A DNA stretch of 64,000 nucleotides, from contig VNWV01000004.1 of NCBI GenBank assembly GCA_009801085.1, positions 1,302,001 to 1,366,000 of the forward strand, written 5' to 3'. Position numbers and translations under genes: made by a program. This DNA comes from Lasiodiplodia sp. COLG20. Taxonomy: Eukaryota; Ascomycota; Dothideomycetes; Botryosphaeriales; Botryosphaeriaceae. Shown here piece after piece: positions 44,190-55,453 of this stretch; position 1 is the first letter of the stretch; each line of letters begins with the position of its first letter. The notes below the pieces were generated by a model. That model worked only from the letters and a program-made list of their open reading frames with translations, made no database searches and was not told the DNA's origin.

Positions 44190-45634
44190 TTAGTAGAAGA
44201 TTCCGAGGTCGATGACCTCCTCATCAGCCGCGGCCTCGGTGGTCTCGGTCTCGTCGACGGTGGAGCTGGACCCGCTCGCGCCGTTCTGGGCAATGATGAG
44301 CTCTCCGCCGGGGGTGACGTCGGCGTCGCCGGCGGTGAGGTATCCTGAAACAGCCAAGGACTTGACGTAAGCCTTGAGGGTGGCCGGGTCGTTGAGGCTG
44401 GAGTCGGAGGCAAGGAGGTAGGCAAGAAGACCGCTGATGTGGGGAGTGGCCATGCTCGTGCCGCTGGCGACAGCGTAGGCGGTGTCGCTGTTGTAGTAAG
44501 AAGAGTAGGTGGTGACACCAGGGGCGTAGAGGTCAACCGTCGGACCGGAGTTCGAGAAGTACGCAACTTCGTCGAGGATGTTAGAGGCGCCAACGGAAAT
44601 GATGTTGCTGACGTCGCCGCCGAGGGATCCGGGAGTGTAGTTCGAGGCATCGTCGCCATCGTTTCCAGCGGCAACTGCAATGTGCACACCAGCGTCGGAC
44701 AGAGCAACAAGAGCGCTCTCAACTGCCGTGGAGCGGCCGTTGAAACCAAGAGACAGGGATGCGACAGAACCAACGAAGTTGCTCTCACCCGAACGAGATT
44801 CATGCTGGGAAGCGACGTAGTCGATACCGCCGATCAAACCAGAGGAAGTTCCACTACCGGAGGAGTCGAGGACTTTGACACCAATAAGGTTGGCGTTGCT
44901 AGCAACACCAACAGTGTTACCCGCGGAGGTTCCAGAAACGTGAGTGCCTACTCAAAGGTCAACACCGTAAATGATAGGTTTTTAGGACGGCATTTCACTC
45001 ACCATGGCCGTTGTCATCAGTTTGAGACGTAAAGGCACTCCAACCAACAGTGGCACGGCTGCCAAACTGAGTGTGGCTGGTACGGATGCCGGTATCGACC
45101 TGAATTTGGTTAGTTCAACCCGGTCTCGAGCAGGGTGGGGTACGGCGTACAATGTAAATGTCAACGCCGGAGCCGAGGGCGGTGGATGAGTAGGTGTAAG
45201 TATACGAGGTGGAAGAAGGGCTGGCAGTGTTTGAGATGCTGTCGGTTTGAGAGATACGCTGCAGACCCCAAGGAGCACTGGAACGAGTAGCCTTGATAGT
45301 GGCCTCCAGAGCCGAGTCCACAATGGAGACCTCAGCAATGCCGTTAAGCTTCTCAACTTGTTCAGCGGAGAAAGAGCCAGAGAATCCCTAAACAGGTGTA
45401 AGCCGAGCGATGCTTGAACATAATGATTGCGGTGCCAACCTTGAAGAAGCTGTTGTTGTAGGTGCTGGTCACGGACTCATCATCGACAGTGATGTCGAGC
45501 TGGGACAGAATAGCAGCGACATCAGCAGACTTGGAGAGGATGATGTCGTAAGTAGCAGTGTCCCGCTTGAGTGAAGCCGGGGCAGCATAAGCACCCAGCG
45601 AGGTGGCCAAGGCAAGAAGAGCAGAGGACTTCAT
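44190..45634 (-). CDS. Secreted subtilisin-like serine protease, proteinase K type (S8A)
   Basis: Four exons: 45634-45440, 45387-45151, 45099-45003, 44947-44190, joining in frame to 428 aa. Signal peptide MKSSALLALATSLGAYAAPA, then an I9-type propeptide (YDIILSKSADVAAIL ... GFSGSFSAEQVEKL), then the mature protease from about residue 105. The triad is Asp146 (VDTGIRTSH), His176 (NGHGTHVSG) and Ser341 (SGTSMATPH), with the oxyanion Asn near 272 (AAGND). All catalytic residues are present, so it should be active. Introns fall just before the Asp motif and inside the His motif (HG|TH). The donor of intron 1 is weak (GTTGGC) but is needed to join propeptide strands. An unusual acidic Ser/Thr/Glu tail (about 40 residues) ends DLGIFY. 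The family covers extracellular alkaline proteases and vacuolar cerevisin-like enzymes; location is not settled. Confidence 0.93.
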
Positions 45635-47878
45635 ATTGACAAGTGGTGGAAGCGAGCAGAGTGTTCAGGATGCAAGGAAGAGAACGCTGGTGGTTGTGGA
45701 CTGGAGTTCTAGGCTGGTAGAAGCATCTTAAATAGTCGCAGAGATGGTAGCGGCGATGCTGCAAGGTCTGCGATATTCAGCGTCATCCACATATCGGGTC
45801 ATTCGCCGAGGGCACAGGAACAAGCGAGATGTAGGTGGATATGCTCGCCAAAGCAATAGCGCGCATGATTGCTGCATACAGTAGTGGATGTCTGTAGGTC
45901 GAGGGTGTACAGCAAGGCCCCAAGGCGCCCTGCAGGCCACTGCACGCCTTGCCGAATCGGGATCACTGATAGCTCCAACGGCAGATGATAGAGGAGGGGG
46001 AAAGCACTATACAGCAACGCCTCCAGCGGCCGATTCTCCTTCCGGGAATGTCTCACTGGGTGCACGATTGGTGGTACGGCCATGGAGTTTCTTATCGGAG
46101 GGGGTATGGCGGTGCGTCGACCTGGGCTTGATCGAGCTTGGCAACTGTCTTGATGAAGGGAGCTGGCGGGCATGATTGGATGAGGGGAAGTCAGCCGGGC
46201 GGGCCAAGCACGAGGCCCTGTGAATGCTTGTCGGTTGAAAGCCAGGGCGTGACCGGAGGGCTGGGCTTGGCAGAGGACTGGTACCGCCAAGACGAAGAGC
46301 GATGAAATGCGCGGAGGCGGAAAGGGCAGGTCGTAAGGTGGAGTTGTATTAAGCTATGTTGCGGCAACGGCGCTGAATACAGACGGCATGGATTGGTGGA
46401 GCTCGTATATTGGTGCACACGCGGCCACGGGAGGCTGGGGCGCAACAGGCACAGCGCCGAAGCATCTGGGGCGCGAGTCAGCCGCTGACGGTGTTTCCTG
46501 GGGCACGGCGCAGGGATGGCGATAAGCAACACCAAGCCAGTCCGACGTGCTCGCCTTCTCCACGTCTTGTCACGCGAGGCGCGGTCACGTAAAACCTGCT
46601 ATCAGGTGCAGCTCGTGCAATAGCGGGCCGCGCTGGTGCAACATGAATGACCTTCTGGCCCGGCGGCTCGTCTGCATGCCTGCCGAAAAGAGGAGTTTGA
46701 CCTGCGGGGCGGTTGCGCGATCGGAAGCCTCTCACACCACGCTCTGCCCTACCATTTGTCGACGTGCCGAATGTTGGGCTCTCCGGATTTTCCGGTCGGC
46801 CAGGGCTCCGGTCACACGCCCGGCAGCCAGATGTCTTACCAGCTGGGTTAACGCCAAGGATCCCCACTGGCAAACATGTTGGGTCCGGAATCTGCAAGCC
46901 GGGAGCTTGTCAATAGGATTTCATGCCTGCCTGGCGGAAAGCGGACGGCACCCATGCAGCTATGGTCCCATATTATTTAGAACAAACACCGCTGTTCCCT
47001 GTTCTTTTAATATCGAGCAGAAAAGCGGTCGGGCCTTGACGCCTTATCGATTAGATATGACGATGGCCTTCCGGGTGTCGTTCGTGTATGTATGCATACC
47101 TGGGCGCCAAGCAAGACGGAGATTTGTTGGAACGGCGGTTGGCTGTCTGTCGTGCTACGCCAGGAGATAACGCCACAGGCACCGACTGCGTATGCTTAAT
47201 CGTCCGGAGAGGTGTTCGCCATGCAGGTTCTGTATTGAAGGCCTCTCGGGTGGTCGACACGAGAGCCCATGCAGGTTGCAGGTTATCGTGAGCTGTCGCT
47301 TTGCTGCTTACCGAGACATATGGAGCATCGCTTAAGGAAGTTCTCGCCAAGAAGAATTTGTCGAGAGACTGGGTGGATGGCGAAAATAGTAGCGCTGGAA
47401 TACGAATACAGAAGAGGAAGCTGTGGAAGACGGGTCTGATGGGAGCATATTGCGTCTAAGACAAGACTGCTGACGGAATGATGGCGGAGAAGCAGGAGCG
47501 ATAATGCGATCGAGTATTAATCGAAGGCGTCGACCGAGTGGTGTGGGCGACTTGGCGGAGCGGGTGGTAGTACTTGTCCATGTCAGCCCGTGCCGCGTCC
47601 GGCCGGTGTGAAGGAGGAGTGGGAGTCAATCTGCAAGGGCGCAGAGCCTCATGGTAGTGTGATGCGGAAAATGAAGTGGCCGGTGACGATGGCTTGCTCG
47701 GCTGTCAAAGCCGCTGACAACCGTTCCGAGGCTCTACGCGGCCCGCTTTCCGCCACAGCTTCCCCGCGCCCGCTGCCGTCATTCCTCTCCACGCCGACAT
47801 GTGATCCTTTCTACCTTTCGACGTTGCTCCCTTTCTTCAGCAGTCATTGCATCTCTTCGACCAAACATCCCGTCCAAT
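45635..47878. other. 2.2 kb divergent intergenic region
   Basis: Holds the promoters of the subtilisin (minus) and acetyl-CoA acetyltransferase (plus). A TATTTAAG element serves the protease side. Frames here (for example 46547-47170) are Arg/Ala/Cys-rich and look spurious. No tRNA or mobile element is visible. Confidence 0.5.
45727..45734 (-). promoter_or_regulatory. TATA-like box of the subtilisin gene
   Basis: TATTTAAG on the minus strand, about 95 nt upstream of the protease ATG. Motif match only. Confidence 0.4.
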
Positions 47879-49229
47879 ATGCCATCAGCAACCCGGCTCG
47901 CCCACTCTGCTGCTAGAGCGCGGCCTCTATCCCAGCAGTCAAGCCGGCGGCTCTTCAGCACTACCCGCTCTCAATTCAGGGAGGTTCGCGACGCCTACAT
48001 CCTCAGCGGGTCGCGGACGCCCACCGGAGTGGTAACAACACCTCCGTCCTGATCTTCCCTGCATTCGCTCATCGCACCAGTTCAATGGCGCCTTCACCAC
48101 CGTTCCCGCGCCCCGGCTGGGCGCCGCCGCCATCGAGTCCGCTCTCTCCAAGTCGACCGTCCCCATCGAGAAGATAAAGTCCGTCTACATGGGCCAGGTG
48201 CTGCAGGGCGCCGCCGGCCAGGCCCCCGCGCGCCAGGCCAGCATCTTCGCCAACCTGCCGTCCTCCGTCGAAGCCACCACCATCAACAAGGTGTGCGCCT
48301 CGGGCCTGAAGGCTGTGACCATCGCCGCGCAGGACATCCAGCTGGGCGACGCCGAGGCTATCATCGCCGGTGGCATGGAGAACATGTCCCGCGTGCCCTA
48401 TTACCTGGCTCGCGCCAGCCAGCAGCCGCCCTTCGGCGAGCAGAAGCTGCAGGACGGCCTGATCACCGACGGCTTGTGGGACGTCTACAACCAGATCCAT
48501 ATGGGCAATTGCGCCGAGAACACGGCCAAGAAATACGAGATCTCGCGTGAGGAGCAGGATGAGTTCGCCATTCAGTCCTACAAGCGTGCTCAGGAGGCAT
48601 GGGCTGCCGGACTGTTCAAGGACGAGGTTGTGCCTGTGACGGTGAAGGGCAAGAAGGGCGACACTGTCGTCGAGGAGGATGAGGGATACAACCGTCTGAA
48701 GCTGGACAAGGTCAAAACGCTGAAGCCGGCCTTCGTCCGCGATGGCACCGGCTCCATCACCGCCGCCAACAGCTCCTCCTTCAACGACGGTGCTAGCGCC
48801 CTCGTTCTGGGCAGCAAGGATGTCGCCAAGGCCCACGGCTCGGGCTCGCGTGTATTGGCACGTGTTGTCTCCTATGCAGATGCCGCTCTTGATCCTATCG
48901 ATTTCCCCGTCGCGCCTGCCAAGGTGGTTCCTCTGGTTTTGGAAAAGGCTGGTCTATCCAAGTCTGACATCGCCATCTGGGAATTCAACGAAGCTTTCGC
49001 CGCTGTCATCAAAGCCAATGCTAAGATCTTGGGCCTTGGTTCGGACAATGTCAACCCTAGGGGCGGTGCGATCGCTCTGGGACACGCGCTGGGAAGCTCT
49101 GGAAGCAGAATTTTGGTGACCTTATTGCATCAGCTGGAAGTTGGACAGTATGGATGTGCCGCAATTTGCAACGGCGGCGGTGCTGCCAGCGGCATCATCG
49201 TGCAGAGAATCGGCCATAACGACCTGTAA
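47879..49229 (+). CDS. ERG10: Acetyl-CoA acetyltransferase (thiolase), mitochondrial
   Basis: Two exons, 47879-48031 and 48081-49229, joining in frame to 433 aa. The 49-nt intron (GTAACA donor, CACCAG acceptor) splits the conserved RTPTG-V|FNGAF stretch. The first 30 residues are rich in Arg, Ser and Ala ([13 protein letters not shown]), a likely mitochondrial presequence. The acyl-binding Cys is Cys123 ([11 protein letters not shown]). The catalytic His is about residue 386 ([16 protein letters not shown]), with NEAFA about 30 residues before it. The second catalytic Cys is in CNGGGAASG (about 414). It condenses two acetyl-CoA to acetoacetyl-CoA, or the reverse in ketone-body and isoleucine breakdown. 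Given the presequence, the mitochondrial role is more likely than the cytosolic ergosterol one. The Ala after the catalytic His replaces the Pro found in many thiolases; I believe this is common in fungal mitochondrial forms. Confidence 0.95.
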
Positions 49230-49607
49230 GAATCTGGAATGTATCAGTTATTGTATGAGGGGAAATCCCCCGACACTTGTATACCCTTATAAGTTTTCTG
49301 TGCTGCTGAACGATACTTTAACCACCATGTGAAATACGAACTACGACTGAGTTGCTGTTATAGGCCTGTAGCAGGAACAATCTGACGTCGGCTCAAGCGA
49401 TAGGTGGTCAGTATCACGAAGAAGCTGCGCTTTACCCCCGAACGAAAGATGAACAGCCTAGACAACGATAGCAGTCCGAGACTTAGTGACCAAGACAATA
49501 ATGCTTCGTATTTTCGTAAGTCATGCTGTTTTTAATGCCAGTGGCATGTCATCTATACATGTCATGTACCCCGTCTACTACGGTTGGAAGGCTCTTCTTT
49601 AGCCTAC
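49230..49607. other. Convergent 3' flanks
   Basis: 378 nt between the stops of the thiolase and the 5'-nucleotidase-family gene. No further feature seen. Confidence 0.5.
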
Positions 49608-51850
49608 CTATGCAGATGTAGAGACCATCTTGATTCTACCCTCTAGTCTAGGAGCGATAGCCTGTACAATTTAGTTAGCCTGATTGTGAAAGTTGTTAAT
49701 GGTCGGGTCAGTTGGCTCACCTTGGTCCAATTGATGGTGAATTCGCCCTCTCCAAGAGGATCACCGCAGCGCGGCTGACCCTTCAGTCCAGCCAAGCGCC
49801 ACCACTTACGCATGACCCTCCTCATGAGCACCCTCTTCCTCTCCAACTCCTCGACCGCAGCGTGGGCACGCTTGGGCTCTTGTTCGTCCTCCGAGTCCGT
49901 GTCAGACTCGTTGAGCGGCGTCTCTGCGCCTTCCGGACGGTGCCCAAGAGGGGTCAGTCTGCCATTTCGGCTGTCCTGAATCACCTCCAGTGCATTTGCA
50001 ACCTTGCCCTTTGACTCGACACACGGCTGGACAGTCTGCAGATCGTTCTGAACCCTTTCCCAATGCCTTCCCATGCTGGGGCCCCACTGCTTCCATTTGC
50101 CGAGGACCTTCAGAGACATGAAGTACTGGCGGAGCATCATCGAAATGAGAATTCCGTTCTCCTCCGAAACGATCTCCTTCGCTGTTCCTCCTTCCTCCTC
50201 GATCCTGAATGCTCGTCAGTTTGTAATGCGGTTATTACTGCAGGTGACTTACAGCAGAGAATCGTAACCGTCGCGACCACGGGCCATGTATCCACGAGTC
50301 ACCATGACGTACTCCTTCTCCATGTCCGCAGGCTCGCCGCCGATCTTGGTCCAGTTGACGCGGGAACCCTCGGGTTTTTCAGGGTCGAATTCGAACTCAA
50401 TGTTCGAAACCTGCGGAAAGCGGCCCTCGAGCGCAGGGTACTTGGACACGGCGTTTTCGAGAGCTTCAACGACAGCCTTGCCAGTGACTTTGATCACAAC
50501 GATAGGATCCTCGAACGGGAAACAGTTCATGATATCCTTCACCCTGAGCAGGCCTGGAGGGTAGATCTGGTCTCCTCTGATGGTGCCAGACGCCATCAAG
50601 GCGCAGTCTCCGTTGTACGTGAAGCGCATGAGGTCACAGACAAAGTTGCCCATATTCGACTCTCTGGTGCGGACTGTGGTGAAACGTGCATCCAGCGGAG
50701 CAGCCGTGTAACCGATAGGCTTGTCAAGCTTCGCTTTCAGCTTGGCAGTGAGGCTTTCGATGAGCTTCACAGACTCGGGATCCTGCGGGATCTGGGAGAC
50801 GACATCCCGACGAATGATGTTGAAATCCCACTTTCCGTCTTGCTTTTTCCATGCTTCAACGTAGCTCAGCTGCTTGAAATCACTGCCTGAGCGCAAGACG
50901 TGGCAGCCGTTGATCAGGCTGTGGTTCTATAGGTGCACTGTTAGCTTCTCATACTGCCGTGCGGAGATAGACATGGCAAGGGATGATGGTGGTCTTTAAA
51001 AGTCACTCACATAGTAATGGTCATGGCCACCCAAAATGATATCAACCAAGCCCTCGGGAAGCTTCTCGGCGAGCTTGTTGTCATTGGGCTCACGTTGGTG
51101 GGAAATGCAAATGACAATCTCAGCACCTTGCTCACGCAAGCCTGGCACCAGCTCCTTGGCCGTCTCCGAAGCCGACTTGTAGATGATGTCCGGAGGCAAC
51201 GAGTTGATGGTATCCAACCATTCCCGCTCAGCCAAGCCGATTATGCCAACCTTGATGCCATTCGAAGAGGTCATCATATATGTTTTCTGGGCGTTCGCCA
51301 ACGACTCGTTCTCGCCAAGGGCCGGGTCGAGCACGTTTGCTAGGAGCCATGGGAACTTGCACTGGCCAGTGAGATGGCGATACTGGCGTACTCCGAAGTC
51401 CAGGTCATGGTTCTGCAGCAGGGGTACGGAGTCAGCTCTTGGACCAATTATGTAGAAACACATCTAGCAGCACTCACACCAACGCACGCACAATCGGTGC
51501 CTATGCCATTGAGCACCGGGACCATGTGGCTGCCTGTCCCTAGTCAGCGGAAGTACTCCGGACACAGTGTGAAGCTCGGGCGGACCTTTGGTGACACTGC
51601 TCTCCAGGCTGGGGTTGAAAGCATCGCCGGAGAAGAAGGTCAGGAGGTTAGACTGGCCGGCAAACTTGGAGTCGCTGCGGTAATAGTTGCAGAGGGTCTT
51701 GAAGCGGGCGTAGCCGCCGACAGGCTCGGCGCTGGAGGGCTCGACGTGGTAGACATCGTTGTAGTGCAGGATACGGAGGTCCGGCGGAGAGTCGTGATCG
51801 CCGCTAGAGTAGGTGACGACGTCGTCGATGGTGGGGTTGTCAACGGACAT
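49608..51850 (-). CDS. 5'-nucleotidase-family metallophosphoesterase
   Basis: Six exons: 51850-51586, 51533-51478, 51412-51011, 50926-50253, 50204-49721, 49661-49608, joining in frame to 644 aa. Introns are 48-84 nt. The metallophosphatase core shows LRILHYNDVYH (first metal ligands), FSGDAFNPS, GNHDLDFG and GGHDHYY. The 5'-nucleotidase C-terminal domain follows (NMGNFVCDLMRF, ASGTIRGDQIYPPG, GYMARGRDGYDSL). Catalytic residues for a di-metal phosphoesterase appear intact. The family hydrolyses nucleotides, UDP-sugars or other phosphoesters. No signal peptide is seen (the N-terminus is MSVDNPTIDD), so it is probably intracellular, unlike secreted UshA/CD73-type members. The last 150 residues are charged and Trp/Arg-rich (RRVMRKWWRLAG), outside the usual fold. 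The 54-nt final exon adds AIAPRLEGRIKMVSTSA. Substrate unknown. Confidence 0.9.
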
Positions 51851-52350
51851 GGTGGTGCGATCTAGAGGTGCGGAGGAGGCGGGCAGGTGGAGAGAGAAGA
51901 ATAGGAGAGTGAGCGGCCGGTGAAAAGAGCGGCCAGTAGACAAAGGAGAGCTGCAAGATGCAGGGCTCACCGCAGCTGCAGGTGGGCGGGTAGCGTACGA
52001 GAAGCACACGGGCTCCCGAGGGGGGCTTGGCTGGTGCTGCAGCTCACCGACAGGCGTCTCTCGCGCATGATTGGCGGGCGGACCGGTAGCATTAGGACGG
52101 CCATATTGAAGGGGGCGCGCAGCGGACGGGGCGATGGGAGCTGGCGAGACGCGGCCGCTGATGTGCGCGACGTCAGGGTCCGGCAGCCACTTAGGGCTAC
52201 GTTATTATGAGCCTGCCCCGCTTGATCCCCAGGGACCGCCGCAACCACCACGCACTGACGCCCGCGATCTCATATTCATTACATTCTCATTACGCCGTTG
52301 AACTCTAACCCCACCACCAAACGCCTCTAAAAACTGCATACAAAAAACCA
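51851..52350. other. Intergenic between two minus-strand genes
   Basis: 500 nt holding the promoter of the 5'-nucleotidase-family gene and the 3' flank of the homeobox gene. The nearest stretch upstream of the ATG is purine-rich on the plus strand, giving a pyrimidine-rich leader on the gene strand. Confidence 0.5.
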
Positions 52351-55300
52351 TTAAGGCGCGCTGCTGGCGCCGTCTGGAACAATGCCTGGGAAGCCGTTCC
52401 ACGTCTGCCTGCGGCTCGGCTCCGGCTCGAAACTCAGCGCGCTCAGTGCCTCCAGCCCCTGCAAGCCTTCCATGTCGAAGATGCCCTCGCTCGTCGCCGT
52501 CGTGATGCCCGTCGTCGCAGTCATCGAGGCCGGCGCCCACGAGCACGTCGCAGGCCCGCCAAGCATCATGTTTGCATGGCACAGATTCAGCGGCCCGCCC
52601 ATCGTGTCGGAGCATGTCGGCGCCACAGTGTTGGTCGTCCAGTCATCCGTGGTGAAGGGATAACTCGCCACGTCTCCCATCATCCCCAGGTCCTCGAGCG
52701 TGTCGCATACGTCAAAGTCCTGGCTCACTCCCACTAGCCCATGCGCCTTCTTGAACAGCTCCAGCCACTCAGCGTTGTCTGCTGCCGTCTGCTCCCATCC
52801 ATCGTCCGCGTCGTACAGAATCCGCCGGGCCTCTCGCTGCAGCATCGCATCGGAAGGATACACGCCCTGCGACAGCTGCTGCTTGGCATACCTGCCCAGC
52901 CGCACCGTCAGAATCTCCCAACACGTCGCGTTGATTGCGCCCGGCTCAATTTGCATGTCGTGCTGGGGTGGTGTGCTGAGACTTGAGTTCGAGGTCGTGT
53001 TCCCAGCCGGCGGTGGGCCGTCCCTATCTGAATGGAAGAAGCCTCCTGCCGCTGCCTGGTCCCACCGAGTTGCGGGGCTCATGGTCGGGTGGAGCGTCGT
53101 ATGCCATGCCAGAGACGCGGGCTGCGACGCCGAGAACGGATTGGGGCTCTTTGCCTCGTTTGCAATAAGATACGGCGGCATCGCGTTGGTGATGAGCAAC
53201 GCAACCTGAGGATCGAAGCCACGACACCCCTTCCAGTCTTTCATCTGTGCCCCATTACGGAACTCCTTGGCCAAGTGGTCCATTCGATCTTGCCTGTGCC
53301 TGTGCGTTAGCGGAGCAAGCACGCAGCTGCTTGGGGACAAACATACCAAGTCTCGAAAGTCATCCGGCAGAAGCCGCAGCGGCTCTTGATATACTGCGTC
53401 TCGCTCTTCCAGCTCTCCATGGTCTGTGTCAGCTTGCAGTTGTGCATCAGTCGCATGTGCTGCCTCAGGTGGTCCTTCCTGTAGAAAGTGCGCTGCTCCG
53501 GGCTGCGTTCCTCGCACGCCGACCAGTTGTGTGTTTCGAGATGCTCCTTGCTCGGGTCGATGGCATCGCAGAAGACGCATTTCTTCTGGCCCGAGGCCGA
53601 GCAGGTGATGACCGGGCCCAGCGGAGCGCAGATCCATTTCTCCAAGCTCAGGTGAAGCGACTTCTCGTGCCTGGCCCAGTCGTACTTGCTCTTGAACGCA
53701 TCCGTGCAGAAAGTGCACTGGAACGGCTTAGTCTTCTTGTCGTTCTCCGACGCTTGCTTCTTGATGTCGGGCCGGCGGCGGCGACGTCTCTCCTTGCGAA
53801 CCCCGTTGACGGATCCAAAAGATCCGAAGGAGCCAAACGAGTTGCCCGAGGTCCGCGAGTTGCGCGACGTGTACGACCACACTGACCCAAGCGACTCGCC
53901 CTGGCTGGACAGACCAGAGTTGACGGATGCAATCTCCAGACTGGCCGTCGACGGCGCCCTGCGGGACGGGCGGCCAGAGCTACCAGTAGACGCATGGCGG
54001 CTGGTGTGGCCGCTGCGCGAGCGTTCTTCCTCAAGCGGCGGTGTTGTCGATCGCACGGCGTTCTGAATGGCCGTCCACGGCGCAGGTTCGTTGTCAGGGG
54101 GGGAGCTAGAGTAAAATTAATTAAATATCGAGTAATACGGATATTGTTTTATCGTAAAAATATACTTACTCCAAGTATCGTTCCATAGGATTCTTCTCGG
54201 ACCACGACTTCTCCAGGGCGATATCTATGGCACTGCTGGACTGCAGGCTGGGCGATGCTGGCCTCTTCGGCTTGTGCTTCTTGCGCCGGCGTGCATTGGC
54301 CAGCCAGTTGTTGACTTGGCTCTCCGTCAAGCCAGTCCGTTGCCGCAGATCGGCCTTTTCGTCTTCGGTGGGGTAGGGGTGGTCGCTGTGGCTGACGATC
54401 CAGTCGGTGAGGATCTTGACCGAGGCACGCGAGAACCTGATGCCACTCTTGCGAGCGGCACGATCCTCGTCCGTCTTGATGCCGACCATGGTCTTGGTGC
54501 TGGTCAGCGCACCGAACTCCTGGCACACGTCTTCGGACACTTGGTGTAGCGTGTCGATCATGTTGCGAGGCTTGCGCTGCTGTGCCGGAATGTCGAAGCT
54601 GCACGTCCTGAACAGCGCGTTGCACGGCGAGCATCCCGTCTGGCCTTCGAAAGTCAAGAAGCAGTCGAGGTGTCGTAGGCGGCAATAGTCGCAAGGGTTC
54701 TCGGGCTTGTGGTATCGGGAGATGAAGTTGGAGAAGTTCATAGTCCAGTCATTGGTCAGGTCGTTGGTAGCCAAGAAGTCAGTCGACTCTTCGACCAGTG
54801 GTTCGGACAAGTCAACCTGGCTGGCTGATCTTCCATTGCAAGGACAGCTATCGACAGTCAGCGAGGAGTGTACGAGAGCAAGCGGCGTGACGGTGACTGC
54901 ATCATCTGGCAAACGCAGGAGTCGGGCCCAACAGCCCTCGCACCAGTCGCACGGAGCTGCAGCATCCAATAGACTCGGGCCGGGGACATGTTGTTTGTGA
55001 CAGGGACTCCATGTGCAGATGCTTCGATTCCGCACGGCGTATGGGGGTTTGCATCCAGACCCCTGTCACTTCGCAGGCGGTCAAGATGCAATGGTGCGTA
55101 GTATCAAGCATGCAAACGGTATGCCTCGGATCGGTTCAAAGTCTCAAATGTCCAGTGTGCATCTCAGGCTTAATACTTCGATGATGCCGGTCCAGGCTTG
55201 GAGGAGGAGGCTTGAAACAGCCATAAACCCAGCATGTTGGGTTCTGGCTTGGCACGCAAAAGACAAGGGAAGTAGCATGTCGCGTGTGGACTTACCCATC

Positions 55301-55453
55301 GTCGTGGGGGTGCAAAAGACAGGCGCCGACGGGAGGCACGGCCGGTTGGAGGTCCAGATTGTCGTTGTCATGGCTGAGGGGAACATCGGGCATCGCCGCC
55401 TCACCAAAATCGAACAAGTCGTCCATGGACTGCGCCCTATTGTCAAAAGCCAT
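52351..55453 (-). CDS. Homeobox and C2H2 transcription factor with a C6 zinc cluster
   Basis: Four exons: 55453-55296, 54847-54170, 54105-53347, 53299-52351, joining in frame to 847 aa. The first intron is 448 nt, the others 48 and 64 nt. Exon 1 encodes an acidic start (SMDDLFDFGEAAMPD). Residues about 105-135 have six Cys spaced C-x2-C-x6-C-x9-C-x2-C-x6-C, the Zn(II)2Cys6 spacing. A KN/TALE-type homeodomain lies at about 196-241 (HPYPTEDEKADL ... TESQVNNWLANARRRKK). A C2H2 finger follows (FQCTFCTDAFKSKYDWARHE, about 408-427), then more Cys/His pairs (KKCVFCDAIDPSKEHLETHN, RKDHLRQHMRLMHN, SRCGFCRMTFETW). The rest is Ser/Pro-rich with a helical C-terminal region. Homeobox/C2H2 proteins of this layout are known in filamentous ascomycetes as development regulators. 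Targets are unknown. The last intron has two in-frame acceptors six bases apart. Confidence 0.85.

Noticed and set aside
48069..48836. 255-codon minus-strand frame in the thiolase gene
   Set aside because: Antisense shadow of the thiolase, which is unambiguous.
49021..49110. Ala in place of Pro after the thiolase catalytic His as a possible inactivating change
   Set aside because: All catalytic residues are intact and I believe this variant is common in fungal mitochondrial thiolases.
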